NCBI RefSeq assembly: GCF_003855155.1
Contig: NZ_CP034073.1
Coordinates: forward strand, 744,001 to 808,000
Direction: 5' to 3'
DNA length: 64,000 bases
Source: Shewanella psychromarinicola
GTDB taxonomy: Bacteria; Pseudomonadota; Gammaproteobacteria; Enterobacterales; Shewanellaceae
Shown: piece after piece, positions 48,251 through 57,245 of the stretch
Layout of the letters: the number at the start of each line of letters is the position of its first letter
Numbering within the stretch: the first letter of the stretch is position 1
Translations under genes and position numbers: made by a program
Notes under the pieces: generated by a model
What the model was told of the DNA's origin: nothing
Database searches by the model: none
The model's input: the letters and a program-made list of their open reading frames with translations, nothing else

Positions 48251-50062
48251 CTACTTGGCCAACACTTCCTTAAGCGGCGTTCCCGTCGAACCCGATGGTG
48301 GTTTTATGTTGAGATACGTCGTGATTGTCGCCGCGATATCATAAGGCGTAATGGCACGACTCACCGTCGCAGCAGACAAACCCGCACCGGCAAAGATCAC
48401 TGGCACGAAGGTATCGTAACGCCAGGGCGAACCATGGGTTGAAGACACGGTTAGGCCATCGAAATCATTAATGAACACATCGGGCTGGAAAACCACATAG
48501 ATATCGCCGGAGCGTTTCGGGTGATAGTTGCTTTTGATTGAACGTATCATCGCATTATCTGGCACGCTATTGGTGCGCAATGCTGCGCTCGATACCGCAT
48601 AAGCGATGCCATCAAATTTGAGCAGTTCATCAACCAGCGTTTGCTCTATTGCCGCTTGATCCAAGCCTTTTTTATCGATCAGTTTATGATTGAGATAAAG
48701 GTAAGGATGAAAATACGCTTCGATTAGCTTTGCTTGCTTTGGCTTATTATTAGCGTGAGCTGAAGCCGTATCCGATGGCTCACCGGACTTATCGCCTAAC
48801 TTCTCTGCTGGCGTCACGAGCAAACCGAACTGTTGTTTTATCGCCGCGATTGCCGAGCTGTTATCCAGTGCCTCGACATCAAAGTAGCTCGCCTTGGCGA
48901 TGCCGTTGCCATGCAGATAACCGGGAACCTCTGGTTGACCATGATCAGCAGATAACACAATCAGAGTATTTTCCAGGCCGACTTTTTTATCAACATAGGC
49001 AAACAGATCCGCCAGTGTACGATCAAGTTGGGCAATATTGTCTTCGCTCTCCAGACTCGATGCACCGAAGATATGACCGACATAATCGGTTGATGAAAAA
49101 CTGATGGCGAGATAATCCGGCACGTCATCTTGGCCGAGTTTTTCTTTATCGAGTAATGTCTTGGAAAAATCCAGCGTCAGTGCATCACCGGCGGGGCTAA
49201 GTGTCAGTTTGGTGGTGAAATACTTATCATCGGCCTGACCAAAGGCATGGGGAAAGACGCGGCCAAAACCCGCGAGATCGGTCTCGTACTCGCGATCATC
49301 GGCATCAGCAAACAGATAGTCGGAAGGTTTACGCAGCAGTTGCCATGATTTATCGGCGAAGGCGTTGGCCGGTTTGCGGGTATGCCATTCAACGACCCAG
49401 TCGGGATAACGATCGTAATAATAATTACTGGTCACAAATTCACCGCTGGCCTTGGAAAACCAGAACGCTTTGCCGGCATGTCCGGCGAGTGCCACCGCAC
49501 CACGGTCTTTGACCGACACCGCAAATATTTTAGAACGGCCGGCAAAACTGATTGCGATCTCATCACTGAGCGTTGAAGTCATAATATTGTTGGGTGAGCG
49601 ACCATCGACCTTGGCGGTTTTTTGCGTCGGGTCGATCTCGGTTTGCTTATCGACATCAGCGCCAGCTGTGAGCAGATGATAGTTCGCATCTTCGATGTTA
49701 TAGACTAGGCGGTCTTTATCACGATCAAACCAGACATTAGCCACCATGCCATGAGCAGCTGGCGCAGCACCGGTTGCTAGGGAAGTATGTCCAACAATAG
49801 TTTCGGTGTTGGCGTGCTGATAGTGGGCATTGTTATAGTTGATCCCGTTATCCAGCAGATAACGGAACCCGCCCTCACCCAGTACCTTGTCATATCGATT
49901 TAACAGATCGCCACGCAGCGCATCGACGGTGATCTGTAATATCAGCCGCGGTTGAGCAGGTGCCTCTTTTGCTACCACAGGCGATGTGATAATCATCAAT
50001 ACGCACATCATCATTATCGCAATGAATGTACCTGTGTTGTGCCTATCTGGCTTAACTTGCAT
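48251..50062 (-). CDS. Exported alkaline-phosphatase/phosphodiesterase superfamily enzyme (PafA-like)
   Basis: A 603-residue exported hydrolase. After a signal anchor (FIAIMMMCVLMIITSPVVA) come the first metal motif QITVDALRGDLL, the nucleophile Thr in TIVGHTSLATGAAPAAHG, and SADHGQPEVPGYLHGNG plus STHGSPWRYD for the second metal. This layout matches the type I phosphodiesterase/PafA group rather than PhoA. It probably releases phosphate from phosphomonoesters or nucleotides. Start at 50062 chosen for the AAGGAG site; the frame is open 14 codons further. The gene looks GC-richer than its neighbours to the left, which may mark transfer. Confidence 0.88.
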   Translation of the reverse strand: MQVKPDRHNTGTFIAIMMMCVLMIITSPVVAKEAPAQPRLILQITVDALRGDLLNRYDKVLGEGGFRYLLDNGINYNNAHYQHANTETIVGHTSLATGAAPAAHGMVANVWFDRDKDRLVYNIEDANYHLLTAGADVDKQTEIDPTQKTAKVDGRSPNNIMTSTLSDEIAISFAGRSKIFAVSVKDRGAVALAGHAGKAFWFSKASGEFVTSNYYYDRYPDWVVEWHTRKPANAFADKSWQLLRKPSDYLFADADDREYETDLAGFGRVFPHAFGQADDKYFTTKLTLSPAGDALTLDFSKTLLDKEKLGQDDVPDYLAISFSSTDYVGHIFGASSLESEDNIAQLDRTLADLFAYVDKKVGLENTLIVLSADHGQPEVPGYLHGNGIAKASYFDVEALDNSSAIAAIKQQFGLLVTPAEKLGDKSGEPSDTASAHANNKPKQAKLIEAYFHPYLYLNHKLIDKKGLDQAAIEQTLVDELLKFDGIAYAVSSAALRTNSVPDNAMIRSIKSNYHPKRSGDIYVVFQPDVFINDFDGLTVSSTHGSPWRYDTFVPVIFAGAGLSAATVSRAITPYDIAATITTYLNIKPPSGSTGTPLKEVLAK

Positions 50063-50189
50063 TAGCGGCTCCTTTTTGAGATCACTTTTGAGTATAGGAA
50101 GCATAAAGCCGTAGTCAAGGTTGATTTGAACAAGCTATTTCATCTCATTGCGCGTTGAACGCCGCGATGATCACCACGTTGACCTTGCC

Positions 50190-50558
50190 TCATATGAAGG
50201 CATTTACTGTAAAATTGACAAGGGTATTTGTTAGCCATCGAGTCAGCTGCAGTGGGTCGATCGCTACTGTGGGGTGTCTTTCAAACACCCGGGGGGTTGC
50301 ATCTTGCAGCATATACTTAGCCGGCTCGAGTGCTAGTTTGCCGCGGCGTTCTTCAAGTTCAACCATTTCGGCGAGCAAGTGCTCACGCGTACCTAAACCT
50401 ATGTTCCCCGATAAATTCAGCTCGGTAGGATAAGCGGGTTTATCCAATACATGTAATAGGGTCACAGGGACATTTAATTGCTCAGCAGCCCAGCCACTGG
50501 CATCACATACGGCCAAGGTTGCTTTTGAACCGTCAATACAGGCAATCACATTTGTCAT
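50190..50558 (-). pseudogene. Truncated universal stress (UspA-domain) gene
   Basis: The first 90 residues (MTNVIACIDGSKATLAVCDASGWAAEQLNVPVTLLHVLDK...GNIGLGTREHLLAEMVELEERRGKLAL) are a good UspA domain start. After about LQDAT the sequence no longer resembles Usp and stops at 122 residues. Tandem-domain proteins of this type in Shewanella are about 280 residues long, so roughly half is missing. The break lies near 50285-50300. It could still be expressed as a short protein. Confidence 0.65.
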
Positions 50559-51970
50559 CTACACCTTAGTGCTATTGCAGCAATGCAGATTATTGGCGCC
50601 ATCGTTTTGAGTGTAGCGCCTTATAACGCGCTAACTATTGTTATGCGCGCTGGAGATGTATCGGTAATTGCTCCATTTCGCTATACTCGCTTGCTTTTTC
50701 ACTTTAGCGCTGGGAATTTTTATATTTGGAGAATCCCCAAGTTTGCTGACGTTACTTAGCAACCTGCGCATTGTATTAAGTGGTGGTGTACCCTAACCCA
50801 AACCCGTAAAACCGTTGCCGCATGCATCATCAAGAATGGGGCATGATTTTAGTTTAATTAGGGGTTAATCGAACTCAGAATTGGGCAAAAGTGGGGTTGA
50901 GATATTGATTAACTCAGCTTACTTGGTATTGGTTTAGCTTGATTTATAACGTAGCTTCATTTGAACTTATTGCCTGCAGCATGTGAGCTACAGGACGTAG
51001 TAAATGTCGCGATCACAGGGATGTGAAAGAGTGACCTTAGTGCAGATGATTAAGCGAGACGCCAGCTCTTGATGTTAAAATCAGCATCCCTGTGGGCTTA
51101 ACCAAAACATCCCTGTTTGGATACTCGCTGACTCATCTACACCGGTAATTTAACTCTCTTCGATTTAGCCGCATAGTTGTCTATAGATGAAAGCTAAATA
51201 GGAAAAGCTCAAATCTAATTAGCTGACTTATTTTGGGGCATAAATGAGTTTGTCTGCTTAATTGAAAATGTACAAATTCAACTCTGAACTTGAGGACGTT
51301 GAAGAAAATAGCGTGAAGCTCACATGGATGTGAGCTTAGCTTTCGCGGTACAGGATGTACCATCGGAAGTGTTAGCATTTTCGAATAAGTCCGAAGAACA
51401 CTAAATGAAGTTAAAAGCTGGATCAATCCCCATGGCGACCTTTTCTCATCTGTTGTTTAAGTAAATAAGGAAAATGTTGCGGGGCGGCTGGGCCAATTAT
51501 TTTATAAAGAATAAAGAGGGAATAGCCGTTGATTTCCTCTTAGTCTGGTGTGGGTGAAGCGCCACGACGTTAGTGGCCGCAGGCCATAGCCTAAACACAT
51601 AATGGGGCAGAAATAAGTTCGATCACAAGGTCTAACTCAAGGGATATTGATTTGCAAAAGTATCACAATAGAATATACGGTAACACCCAAATCAGTTGCC
51701 CAGTTGGCGTTACTTGGCTTATATCTTTCTAAATACTGTGATCAAATAGAACAACCTTTGGTGGCATAATTAAGCACTGGTAGACCTGTACCTTTGGACT
51801 TAAATAAATACCTTTATATTTAAAATAATATGTTGAGTTCAAAAAAATGAAAACAACTTAGGCTTGTTTCTTTGCTCGATCATTGCCTTTTAAAGGGCTA
51901 CATACTTATTAGCTTTGTACCTTTTAAAAAGCGGTTGCATACGTTTCACCAAACACCTGCTTTTTTGTGA
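50559..51970. other. 1.4 kb gene desert with many small hairpins
   Basis: No open frame here shows coding character; a minus-strand 81-codon frame at 51181-51426 crosses the hairpins and is unlikely to be real. The region contains a cluster of hairpins between 50988 and 51361, two more at 51561-51585, and at its right end the duplicated downstream flank of proX. It follows a truncated gene and is probably a scar of past insertion and deletion. Confidence 0.65.
50988..51361. repeat. Cluster of short hairpins with GGA-type loops
   Basis: Stems at 50988-51000 (CTAC/GTAG), 51013-51026 (TCACA-GGGA-TGTGA), 51105-51118 (AAACA-TCCC-TGTTT, i.e. GGGA loop on the other strand), 51316-51337 (AAGCTCACA-TGGA-TGTGAGCTT) and 51347-51361 (GGTACA-GGA-TGTACC). 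All share a core like ACA-(N)GGA-TGT. Confidence 0.7.
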
Positions 51971-52010
51971 AAAAAATAACCCGCGAGCACGGTACGTGTG
52001 CTGCGGGTTA
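51971..52010 (-). terminator. Terminator of the downstream proX copy
   Basis: TAACCCGC / GCGGGTTA outer stem with an inner AGCAC / GTGCT stem, followed on the minus strand by six T. The same structure, slightly diverged, ends the other proX copy. Confidence 0.92.
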
Positions 52011-52034
52011 CACATAAGCTATTGCAGGTTGAGA

Positions 52035-53069
52035 CTATTTAGCCGCGTTGCGTGCTTCAGTAAGCCAACCGTTCCATTTATCTTGGTTTTTGGCAATCCA
52101 CTCATCCACGTGGCCTTGAATATCCTGCGTACTCTTTTCGCCTTCGTTCATCCGAGTGTTTTGTTCGTTGATATCGCCAAGTGGCAGAGTGAATACCTCA
52201 AAAAATTTCCTTGCTGCCGGATTCTGCTTAGTGAATTTTTTGTTGGCGACTATCTGGATGTCAGAAACAACAAAACCAAGTTTTACCGGGTCAGAAACCG
52301 CACCTTCAATTCCACTTACTGTCATCCGTTCAACACCAGAACGTTGAGCTTCGGATGGCTTAATTTCAGGCACGTTTATCCAGACAACGTCCTTGCCTGG
52401 CTTCAGTTTGAAAATGGTCCAGTTTGGTGCCCAAGTATAGAAGAATATTGGTTCACCATTGTTATAACCCGCCATCGCTGATGCCATTCCTGCTGCATAT
52501 GAAGCGGTCACCGGATTGATAGCATCTTTGAGATCGTATACATCCATATGGTGGCTGATAACTTTTTCACATCCCCAGCCTGGAGGGCAAGCGGTCAAAT
52601 CGGCTTTGCCATCACCATTGGTATCAAATGCTTTTTTCACCTCAGGACGTTTAAAATCCTCCAGAGAGGTAATATTATATTTATCTGCCTCTTTCTTAGA
52701 CACCAAATAGCCCTGCAGACCACCGGCCTTAACAACATAACCAACTTTCTCACCTTTGTCGTAAAACCCTTTCGGCATCTGGCCGTCATGATTTGGAAAC
52801 CAGCCATTGGTCCAGTAATCTACATCACCGAGAGTCAGTGTTTTGTAAAAGATCGGATTCGACAGATCTTTAGGTTTTTCCACATCATACCCAAGAGTTT
52901 CAAGACCTCGTCGCACCAGAGCTTCCTGAAAAAAGCCGGTGTCCCACGTGGCCCGTGCAGGTTTGACGGTTATGCCTTCTCCTGGCTGGTGATTATCGGC
53001 AAGAGCTGCTGACCCGGTCATGGTCATTGCAGCTAAAGCTACACCCATTATTACTTGCTTAATTCTCAT
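52035..53069 (-). CDS. proX: Glycine betaine/proline ABC transporter substrate-binding protein ProX, copy 1
   Basis: A 344-residue periplasmic binding protein with signal peptide (MRIKQVIMGVALAAMTMTGSAALA). It contains the family stretches KPARATWDTGFFQEALV, LGDVDYWTNGWFPNHD, and the Cys pair in LTACPPGWGCEKV that forms a disulphide. ProX delivers betaine to the ProW/ProV importer for osmoprotection. About 85-90 percent of positions look identical to copy 2 at 53408-54439. It is the most distal gene of the proVWXX row and lies behind a terminator that follows copy 2, so it may be less expressed. Confidence 0.95.
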   Translation of the reverse strand: MRIKQVIMGVALAAMTMTGSAALADNHQPGEGITVKPARATWDTGFFQEALVRRGLETLGYDVEKPKDLSNPIFYKTLTLGDVDYWTNGWFPNHDGQMPKGFYDKGEKVGYVVKAGGLQGYLVSKKEADKYNITSLEDFKRPEVKKAFDTNGDGKADLTACPPGWGCEKVISHHMDVYDLKDAINPVTASYAAGMASAMAGYNNGEPIFFYTWAPNWTIFKLKPGKDVVWINVPEIKPSEAQRSGVERMTVSGIEGAVSDPVKLGFVVSDIQIVANKKFTKQNPAARKFFEVFTLPLGDINEQNTRMNEGEKSTQDIQGHVDEWIAKNQDKWNGWLTEARNAAK

Positions 53070-53341
53070 TTTCGTTCCTTATTTTTTTGTTGCCATAGAT
53101 TGGGTCATTCTCTTTAAATGATTGCCAATAATAGACCTGTGCCTTTGAACTTAATTAAGCACATTCATTTTTCTTATGGGTTATATTTTAAATAATGTGT
53201 TGAATTTGAAAAATATGTTCAGAACTTAGGCTTGTTTCGTTGAAAAAACATCATTCCCTCTTAAAGGGCTACATCATTATCAGCGTTGTACTCTTGCTTG
53301 AAAGCAGGTCCAAACATTTGACGAAACAATTGGTTTTTGTG
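53070..53341. other. Duplication junction between the two proX copies
   Basis: The first 60 bases (53082-53130) repeat the 3' end of proW (minus-strand code for ...QSMATKKK in degraded form) although proW itself is 1.3 kb away. After AGACCTGTGCCTTT (53133 on) the sequence matches the flank beyond copy 1 at 51782. This is the expected join of a tandem duplication. Confidence 0.85.
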
Positions 53342-53383
53342 AAAAAAAATAACCCGCAAGCACTGTACGTGTGCTCCGGGTTA
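53342..53383 (-). terminator. Terminator of the proX copy adjacent to proW
   Basis: AACCCG / CGGGTT stem with inner AAGCAC / GTGCT pairing and a T run on the minus strand. Diverged copy of the terminator at 51971-52010. Confidence 0.88.
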
Positions 53384-53407
53384 TAAATAAGCTATTGTAG
53401 GTTGAGG

Positions 53408-54439
53408 CTACTTCGCAGCGTTGCGTGCTTCAGTAAGCCAACCGTTCCATGTATCTTGGTTTTTGGCAATCCACTCATCTACGTGGCCTTGAATGTCCTG
53501 CGCACTCTTTTCACCATCGTTCATCCGAGTGTTCTGTTCGTTGACGTCGGCAAGCTGCAGGGTAAAGACCTCAAAAAATTTCCTTGCTGCAGGATTCTGC
53601 TTGGTGAATTTTTTGTTGGCGACTATTTGGATGTCAGAAGCAACAAAACCAAGTTTTACCGGGTCAGAAACCGCGCCTTCAAGCCCACTTATCGTCATCC
53701 GTTCAACGGCAACACTTTGGGCTTTTGTTGGATTAATTTCAGGCACGTTTATCCAGACTACGTCCTTGCCTGGCTTCAGTTTGAAAATGGTCCAGTTTGG
53801 TGCCCAAGTATAGAAAAATATTGGTCCACCATTTTTATAACCCGCCATCGCTGATGCCATTCCTGCTGCATATGAAGCTTGCACCGGATTGATAGAATCT
53901 TTGAGACCGTATACATCCATATGGTGGGTGATTATTTTTTCACATCCCCAACCTGGAGGACAGGCAGTCAGATCGGCTTTACCATCACCATTGGTATCAA
54001 ATGCTTTCTTCACCTCTGGGCGTTTAAAATCTTCAAGGGAGGTAATATTATATTTGTCTGCGTCTTTTTTAGACACTAAATAACCCCCTAGACCACCGGC
54101 TTTCATTACATAACCAATCTTTTCAGCCTTTTCATCGAAATTGTTCGGTAGTTGATCGTTATGCATTGGAAACCAACCATTGGTCCAATAATCAATATCA
54201 CCGAGAGTCACTGTTTTGTAAAAGATCGGATTCACCAGCGTTTTGGGTTTTTCCACATCATAGCCAAGAGTCTCAAGACCTCGTGCCACAAGTGCTTCCT
54301 GAAAAAATCCGGTATCCCACGTGGCTCGCGCAGGTTTAACGGTAACGCCTTCTCCTGGCTGGTGATTATCGGCAAGAACTGCCCCTGTCATTGTCATTGC
54401 AGCTAAAGCTGCACCAATTACTACTTTTTTAAGTATCAT
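53408..54439 (-). CDS. proX: Glycine betaine/proline ABC transporter substrate-binding protein ProX, copy 2
   Basis: 343 residues, with signal peptide MILKKVVIGAALAAMTMTGAVLA. Same family stretches as copy 1 (ARATWDTGFFQEALVARG, ITHHMDVYGLKD, LTACPPGWGCEKI). Differences cluster in the segment after YWTNGWFP (MHNDQLPNNFDEKAEK against NHDGQMPKGFYDKGEK) and in PEINPTKAQSVAVERM, so ligand range could differ. It is nine bp after proW, hence the probable original gene of the operon. Confidence 0.95.
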   Translation of the reverse strand: MILKKVVIGAALAAMTMTGAVLADNHQPGEGVTVKPARATWDTGFFQEALVARGLETLGYDVEKPKTLVNPIFYKTVTLGDIDYWTNGWFPMHNDQLPNNFDEKAEKIGYVMKAGGLGGYLVSKKDADKYNITSLEDFKRPEVKKAFDTNGDGKADLTACPPGWGCEKIITHHMDVYGLKDSINPVQASYAAGMASAMAGYKNGGPIFFYTWAPNWTIFKLKPGKDVVWINVPEINPTKAQSVAVERMTISGLEGAVSDPVKLGFVASDIQIVANKKFTKQNPAARKFFEVFTLQLADVNEQNTRMNDGEKSAQDIQGHVDEWIAKNQDTWNGWLTEARNAAK

Positions 54440-54448
54440 TTTCCGTCC

Positions 54449-55288
54449 TTATTTTTTTTTGGTTGCCATTGATTGGGTTATTCTATCTAGAATGATTGCT
54501 AATAAAACAATCGCTAGACCGCCAACGGTGGCTAGACCAATATCGAGTGTATTCAAGCCGAGAACGACAGGTGCCCCGAGGCCTCCTGCGCCAATCATAG
54601 CGGCAATCACCACCATGGAAAGCGACATCATGATGGTCTGATTAAGGCCCGCCATGATGGTCGGCAGAGCGAGTGGTATCTGAACTTTAAGCAAAACCTG
54701 CGAACTTGTTGCCCCAAAGGCGAGCGCAGCCTCGACCAACTCTGGATGCACCTGCCTGATACCAAGACTCGTCAATCTGACGAGCGGTGGCAAGGCAAAA
54801 ATTATGGTTGCCAGAACACCGGCTGTATTGCCAATGGAAAAAAGCATCACTATGGGTACCAGATAAACAAAGGCTGGCGTTGTCTGCATCGCGTCCAAAA
54901 CTGGCCGTAGAATGTTATTCACACGATCACTGCGACCAGCCCATATGCCAAATGGCACCCCAACAACGGTGCAGAACACAACTGATGAAAAGACCATGGC
55001 AAGGGTTATCATGGTTTCTGGCCAAAATCCAAGTAGACCGATGAGAACTAATGATGCGACCGTAAACCCCGCAAGTTTAAAACCTGAAACCCGCCAAGCA
55101 ATAATGGCAAACACCACAACAACAAGGAGAGGCGGAGTTGCCAATAGACCGTCCGATACGCCGGACAGAATAAAATCTACTGGCCACTTGATCATTTGGA
55201 AGAACCATCGATATCCTTCAACCAACCAGTCAACAAAACTGGTGATCCAAACATCCAAGGGAATCACTCTTTCATCAAAACTGAACAT
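54449..55288 (-). CDS. proW: Glycine betaine/proline ABC transporter permease ProW
   Basis: A 279-residue permease with about six membrane helices. The EAA loop is VHPELVEAALAFGATSSQVLLKVQIPLALP and precedes IMAGLNQTIMMSLSMVVIAAMIGAGGLG. It pairs with ProV in the membrane. A short copy of its 3' end is also found at about 53082-53130. It lies 26 bp after proV. Confidence 0.96.
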   Translation of the reverse strand: MFSFDERVIPLDVWITSFVDWLVEGYRWFFQMIKWPVDFILSGVSDGLLATPPLLVVVVFAIIAWRVSGFKLAGFTVASLVLIGLLGFWPETMITLAMVFSSVVFCTVVGVPFGIWAGRSDRVNNILRPVLDAMQTTPAFVYLVPIVMLFSIGNTAGVLATIIFALPPLVRLTSLGIRQVHPELVEAALAFGATSSQVLLKVQIPLALPTIMAGLNQTIMMSLSMVVIAAMIGAGGLGAPVVLGLNTLDIGLATVGGLAIVLLAIILDRITQSMATKKK

Positions 55289-55314
55289 TATATAAAACTC
55301 CTGAAGAAAGTATT

Positions 55315-56541
55315 CTAGGGTGCTGACTGCTCAAAATAGGTCCCCTTCTCTGCACGATTCAAGGTGCGAAGGAAGAGGTTTTTAGAAACAACGCCGCGAT
55401 ATCTACGTTCTGAATTTACTACCGGAATAGGCCAAGCATGTGATGCTACCAGTGGCAAGATATCCTGGAGACTATCGGTTTCCTGAACTGATTCTGCATC
55501 GCCCAGAAAAGCATGTTCAAGTTTGCTGGTACCATTACCTTTATCAATAACGTCGCGCAGTGAATCTGAAGAGACAACACCCAAAAACCGATGTTCTGAG
55601 TCAAGAACATAGGCAAATTCTCGATCTTTCATGCTCAACATTTCCAAGGTGGCTCGCGGGCTGCCTGCTTTAGTATGCCAGACGACCGTTGGCTGGCTAT
55701 CGCGAACAATGTCCCCGGCGGAAATAACACCGGTTGGATCCACGCCCCGGAAAAATGCCCGGACATAATCGTCAGCAGGGTTCTGCAGAATCTCTTCTGG
55801 CGTCCCCACTTGAATGACTCGCCCGCCCTGCATAATGGCAATTCGGTCACCGATCCGTAATGCTTCGTCTAGATCATGGGAGATAAAAATGATAGTGCGC
55901 TCATGCCGATCTTGGAGTTTCAGCAGTTCATCCTGCATCTCTGTTTTGATAAGAGGATCAAGCGCCGAAAAGGCCTCATCCATGAGCAGGATTTCCGGAT
56001 CTACAGCGAGGCCACGCGCCAATCCGACCCGCTGCTGCATACCACCACTTAATTCATTTGGATATGCATTCTCCAAGCCTTCAAGTCCGACTTGTTTCAA
56101 AGCATCTAAGGCTCGCTCCTCACGCTCTTTCTTATCCATACCATCAAGTTCGAGGCCAAATGCAGCATTCTCCAACACGGTCTGATGAGGCATAAGAGCG
56201 AAGGACTGAAAAACCATGCTGGTTTTACTTCTGCGGAACCTTACTAGCTCATCCTTGCTCATTTTGAGAATATCTTCACCATCAACTAACACCTCTCCAG
56301 ATGTTGGTTCAATAAGCCTGTTCAGCATTCGTACGAGCGTTGATTTTCCTGAACCGGACAGACCCATAACGACAAAAATTTCACCTTTATTCACTTCAAA
56401 GCTTGCACCTTGCACAGCAACAGTAAGTCCTGTCTGTTCGTAAATTTCTTCTTTGCTTTTCCCTTGTTCCAGTAACTTTACCCCTTTGCGAGGCTCGGAA
56501 CCAAAAACCTTATAGAGGTTTTTTATAACTATTTTTTCCAT
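55315..56541 (-). CDS. proV: Glycine betaine/proline ABC transporter ATP-binding protein ProV
   Basis: A 408-residue ATPase. Walker A is GLSGSGKSTLVRML, signature LSGGMQQRVGLARG, Walker B ILLMDEAFSALDP. Two C-terminal CBS domains (about residues 270-400; VVSSDSLRDVI, YRGVVSKNLFLRTL) probably sense ionic strength as in OpuA. Three in-frame ATGs lie at 56565, 56556 and 56541; I prefer 56541 because GGAAGA precedes it and the family starts MEKIVIKNLYKVFG. First gene of proVWX. A five-unit 22-bp array lies about 215-320 bp upstream. Confidence 0.95.
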   Translation of the reverse strand: MEKIVIKNLYKVFGSEPRKGVKLLEQGKSKEEIYEQTGLTVAVQGASFEVNKGEIFVVMGLSGSGKSTLVRMLNRLIEPTSGEVLVDGEDILKMSKDELVRFRRSKTSMVFQSFALMPHQTVLENAAFGLELDGMDKKEREERALDALKQVGLEGLENAYPNELSGGMQQRVGLARGLAVDPEILLMDEAFSALDPLIKTEMQDELLKLQDRHERTIIFISHDLDEALRIGDRIAIMQGGRVIQVGTPEEILQNPADDYVRAFFRGVDPTGVISAGDIVRDSQPTVVWHTKAGSPRATLEMLSMKDREFAYVLDSEHRFLGVVSSDSLRDVIDKGNGTSKLEHAFLGDAESVQETDSLQDILPLVASHAWPIPVVNSERRYRGVVSKNLFLRTLNRAEKGTYFEQSAP

Positions 56542-56565
56542 ATCATTTTCTTCCATTACGCTCAT

Positions 56566-57245
56566 TTACGTCGCTCTGCTTTATTGCACAAACTCTACAT
56601 AAAAAGCACATGAATAGATCCTGCGAGGTTAAATATTTACGGTACATTTGCTAAATATTTTTGTATACAATAATCCCTAACTGACCTATTTGTCAATGTA
56701 TACTTACCCTTGAAAAATTATAACCACTTGAAAGCAAAGGTTTTAACTAGGTAATACAAGGCTGTTCTTTGCTTGATATAAGGCTATTCCTTGGTTAATC
56801 TAAGGATATTTCTTGGTTAATATAAGGGTGTAATTTGGTTAATATAAGGGTCTTACTTGGTTAACTTAGCTGCTTATATATTATGTTAATTCCTGCATAT
56901 TATTTTAGTTCATATTCTTTAATAATGCCCCTTATTGGGAGAAAGTAATTATTGAAAAGTGGATCAATTTTTCTAACAAAAACTATTGAAAAGTAGAGAA
57001 TAGTCAAAGCAAGAGGAAGACAGAGTATGCGAACAAAAACTTACCATATATTAACCGATAGCTTGTGTTAGTTACCCAATCAAAGTGTACTGCGGATCAT
57101 GGATCCGCAACCGAGTTATCCAGAGTCTAAACAAGATAGCAGCTTGGCAGCGTATTCATCCGCTAGGGTAAATCGTTTTCTAAGGTGATTATATTGGCCC
57201 ATTAAGCGCAATTTCATCCACAATGTGATTATGATGAGTACTGCT
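56566..57245. other. Upstream region of proV with a 22-bp repeat array
   Basis: 680 bp without a convincing gene. Contains the repeat array at 56754-56863 and an 8-bp-stem hairpin TGCGGATC-ATG-GATCCGCA at 57091-57109. The proV promoter must lie here. A 41-codon minus-strand frame near 57115-57240 was not called. Confidence 0.65.
56754..56863. repeat. Five contiguous 22-bp direct repeats upstream of proV
   Basis: Units begin at 56754, 56776, 56798, 56820 and 56842, all exactly 22 bp, with consensus ATATAAGG-N7-CTTGGTTA (first unit most diverged). Each unit has an AAG-N7-CTT or AAG-N7-TTT dyad. The 22-bp period is two turns of DNA, placing sites on one face of the helix. Candidate cooperative binding array for a regulator of the betaine transporter. 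Confidence 0.9.

Noticed and set aside
51181..51426. 81-codon minus-strand frame in the desert
   Set aside because: It crosses the hairpin repeats, has no ribosome site and no recognisable sequence.
51915..52481. Plus-strand open frame antisense to proX copy 1 (and the similar one at 53402-53854 antisense to copy 2)
   Set aside because: Both are shadows of the duplicated proX; their similarity follows from the proX similarity.
56754..56863. Considered as a CRISPR array
   Set aside because: Units are directly abutting with no spacers between them, units are only 22 bp and imperfect, and no cas gene is near.
57115..57240. Short minus-strand frame of about 41 codons beyond the MFS pseudogene
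   Set aside because: Too short, no ribosome site, no family recognised.
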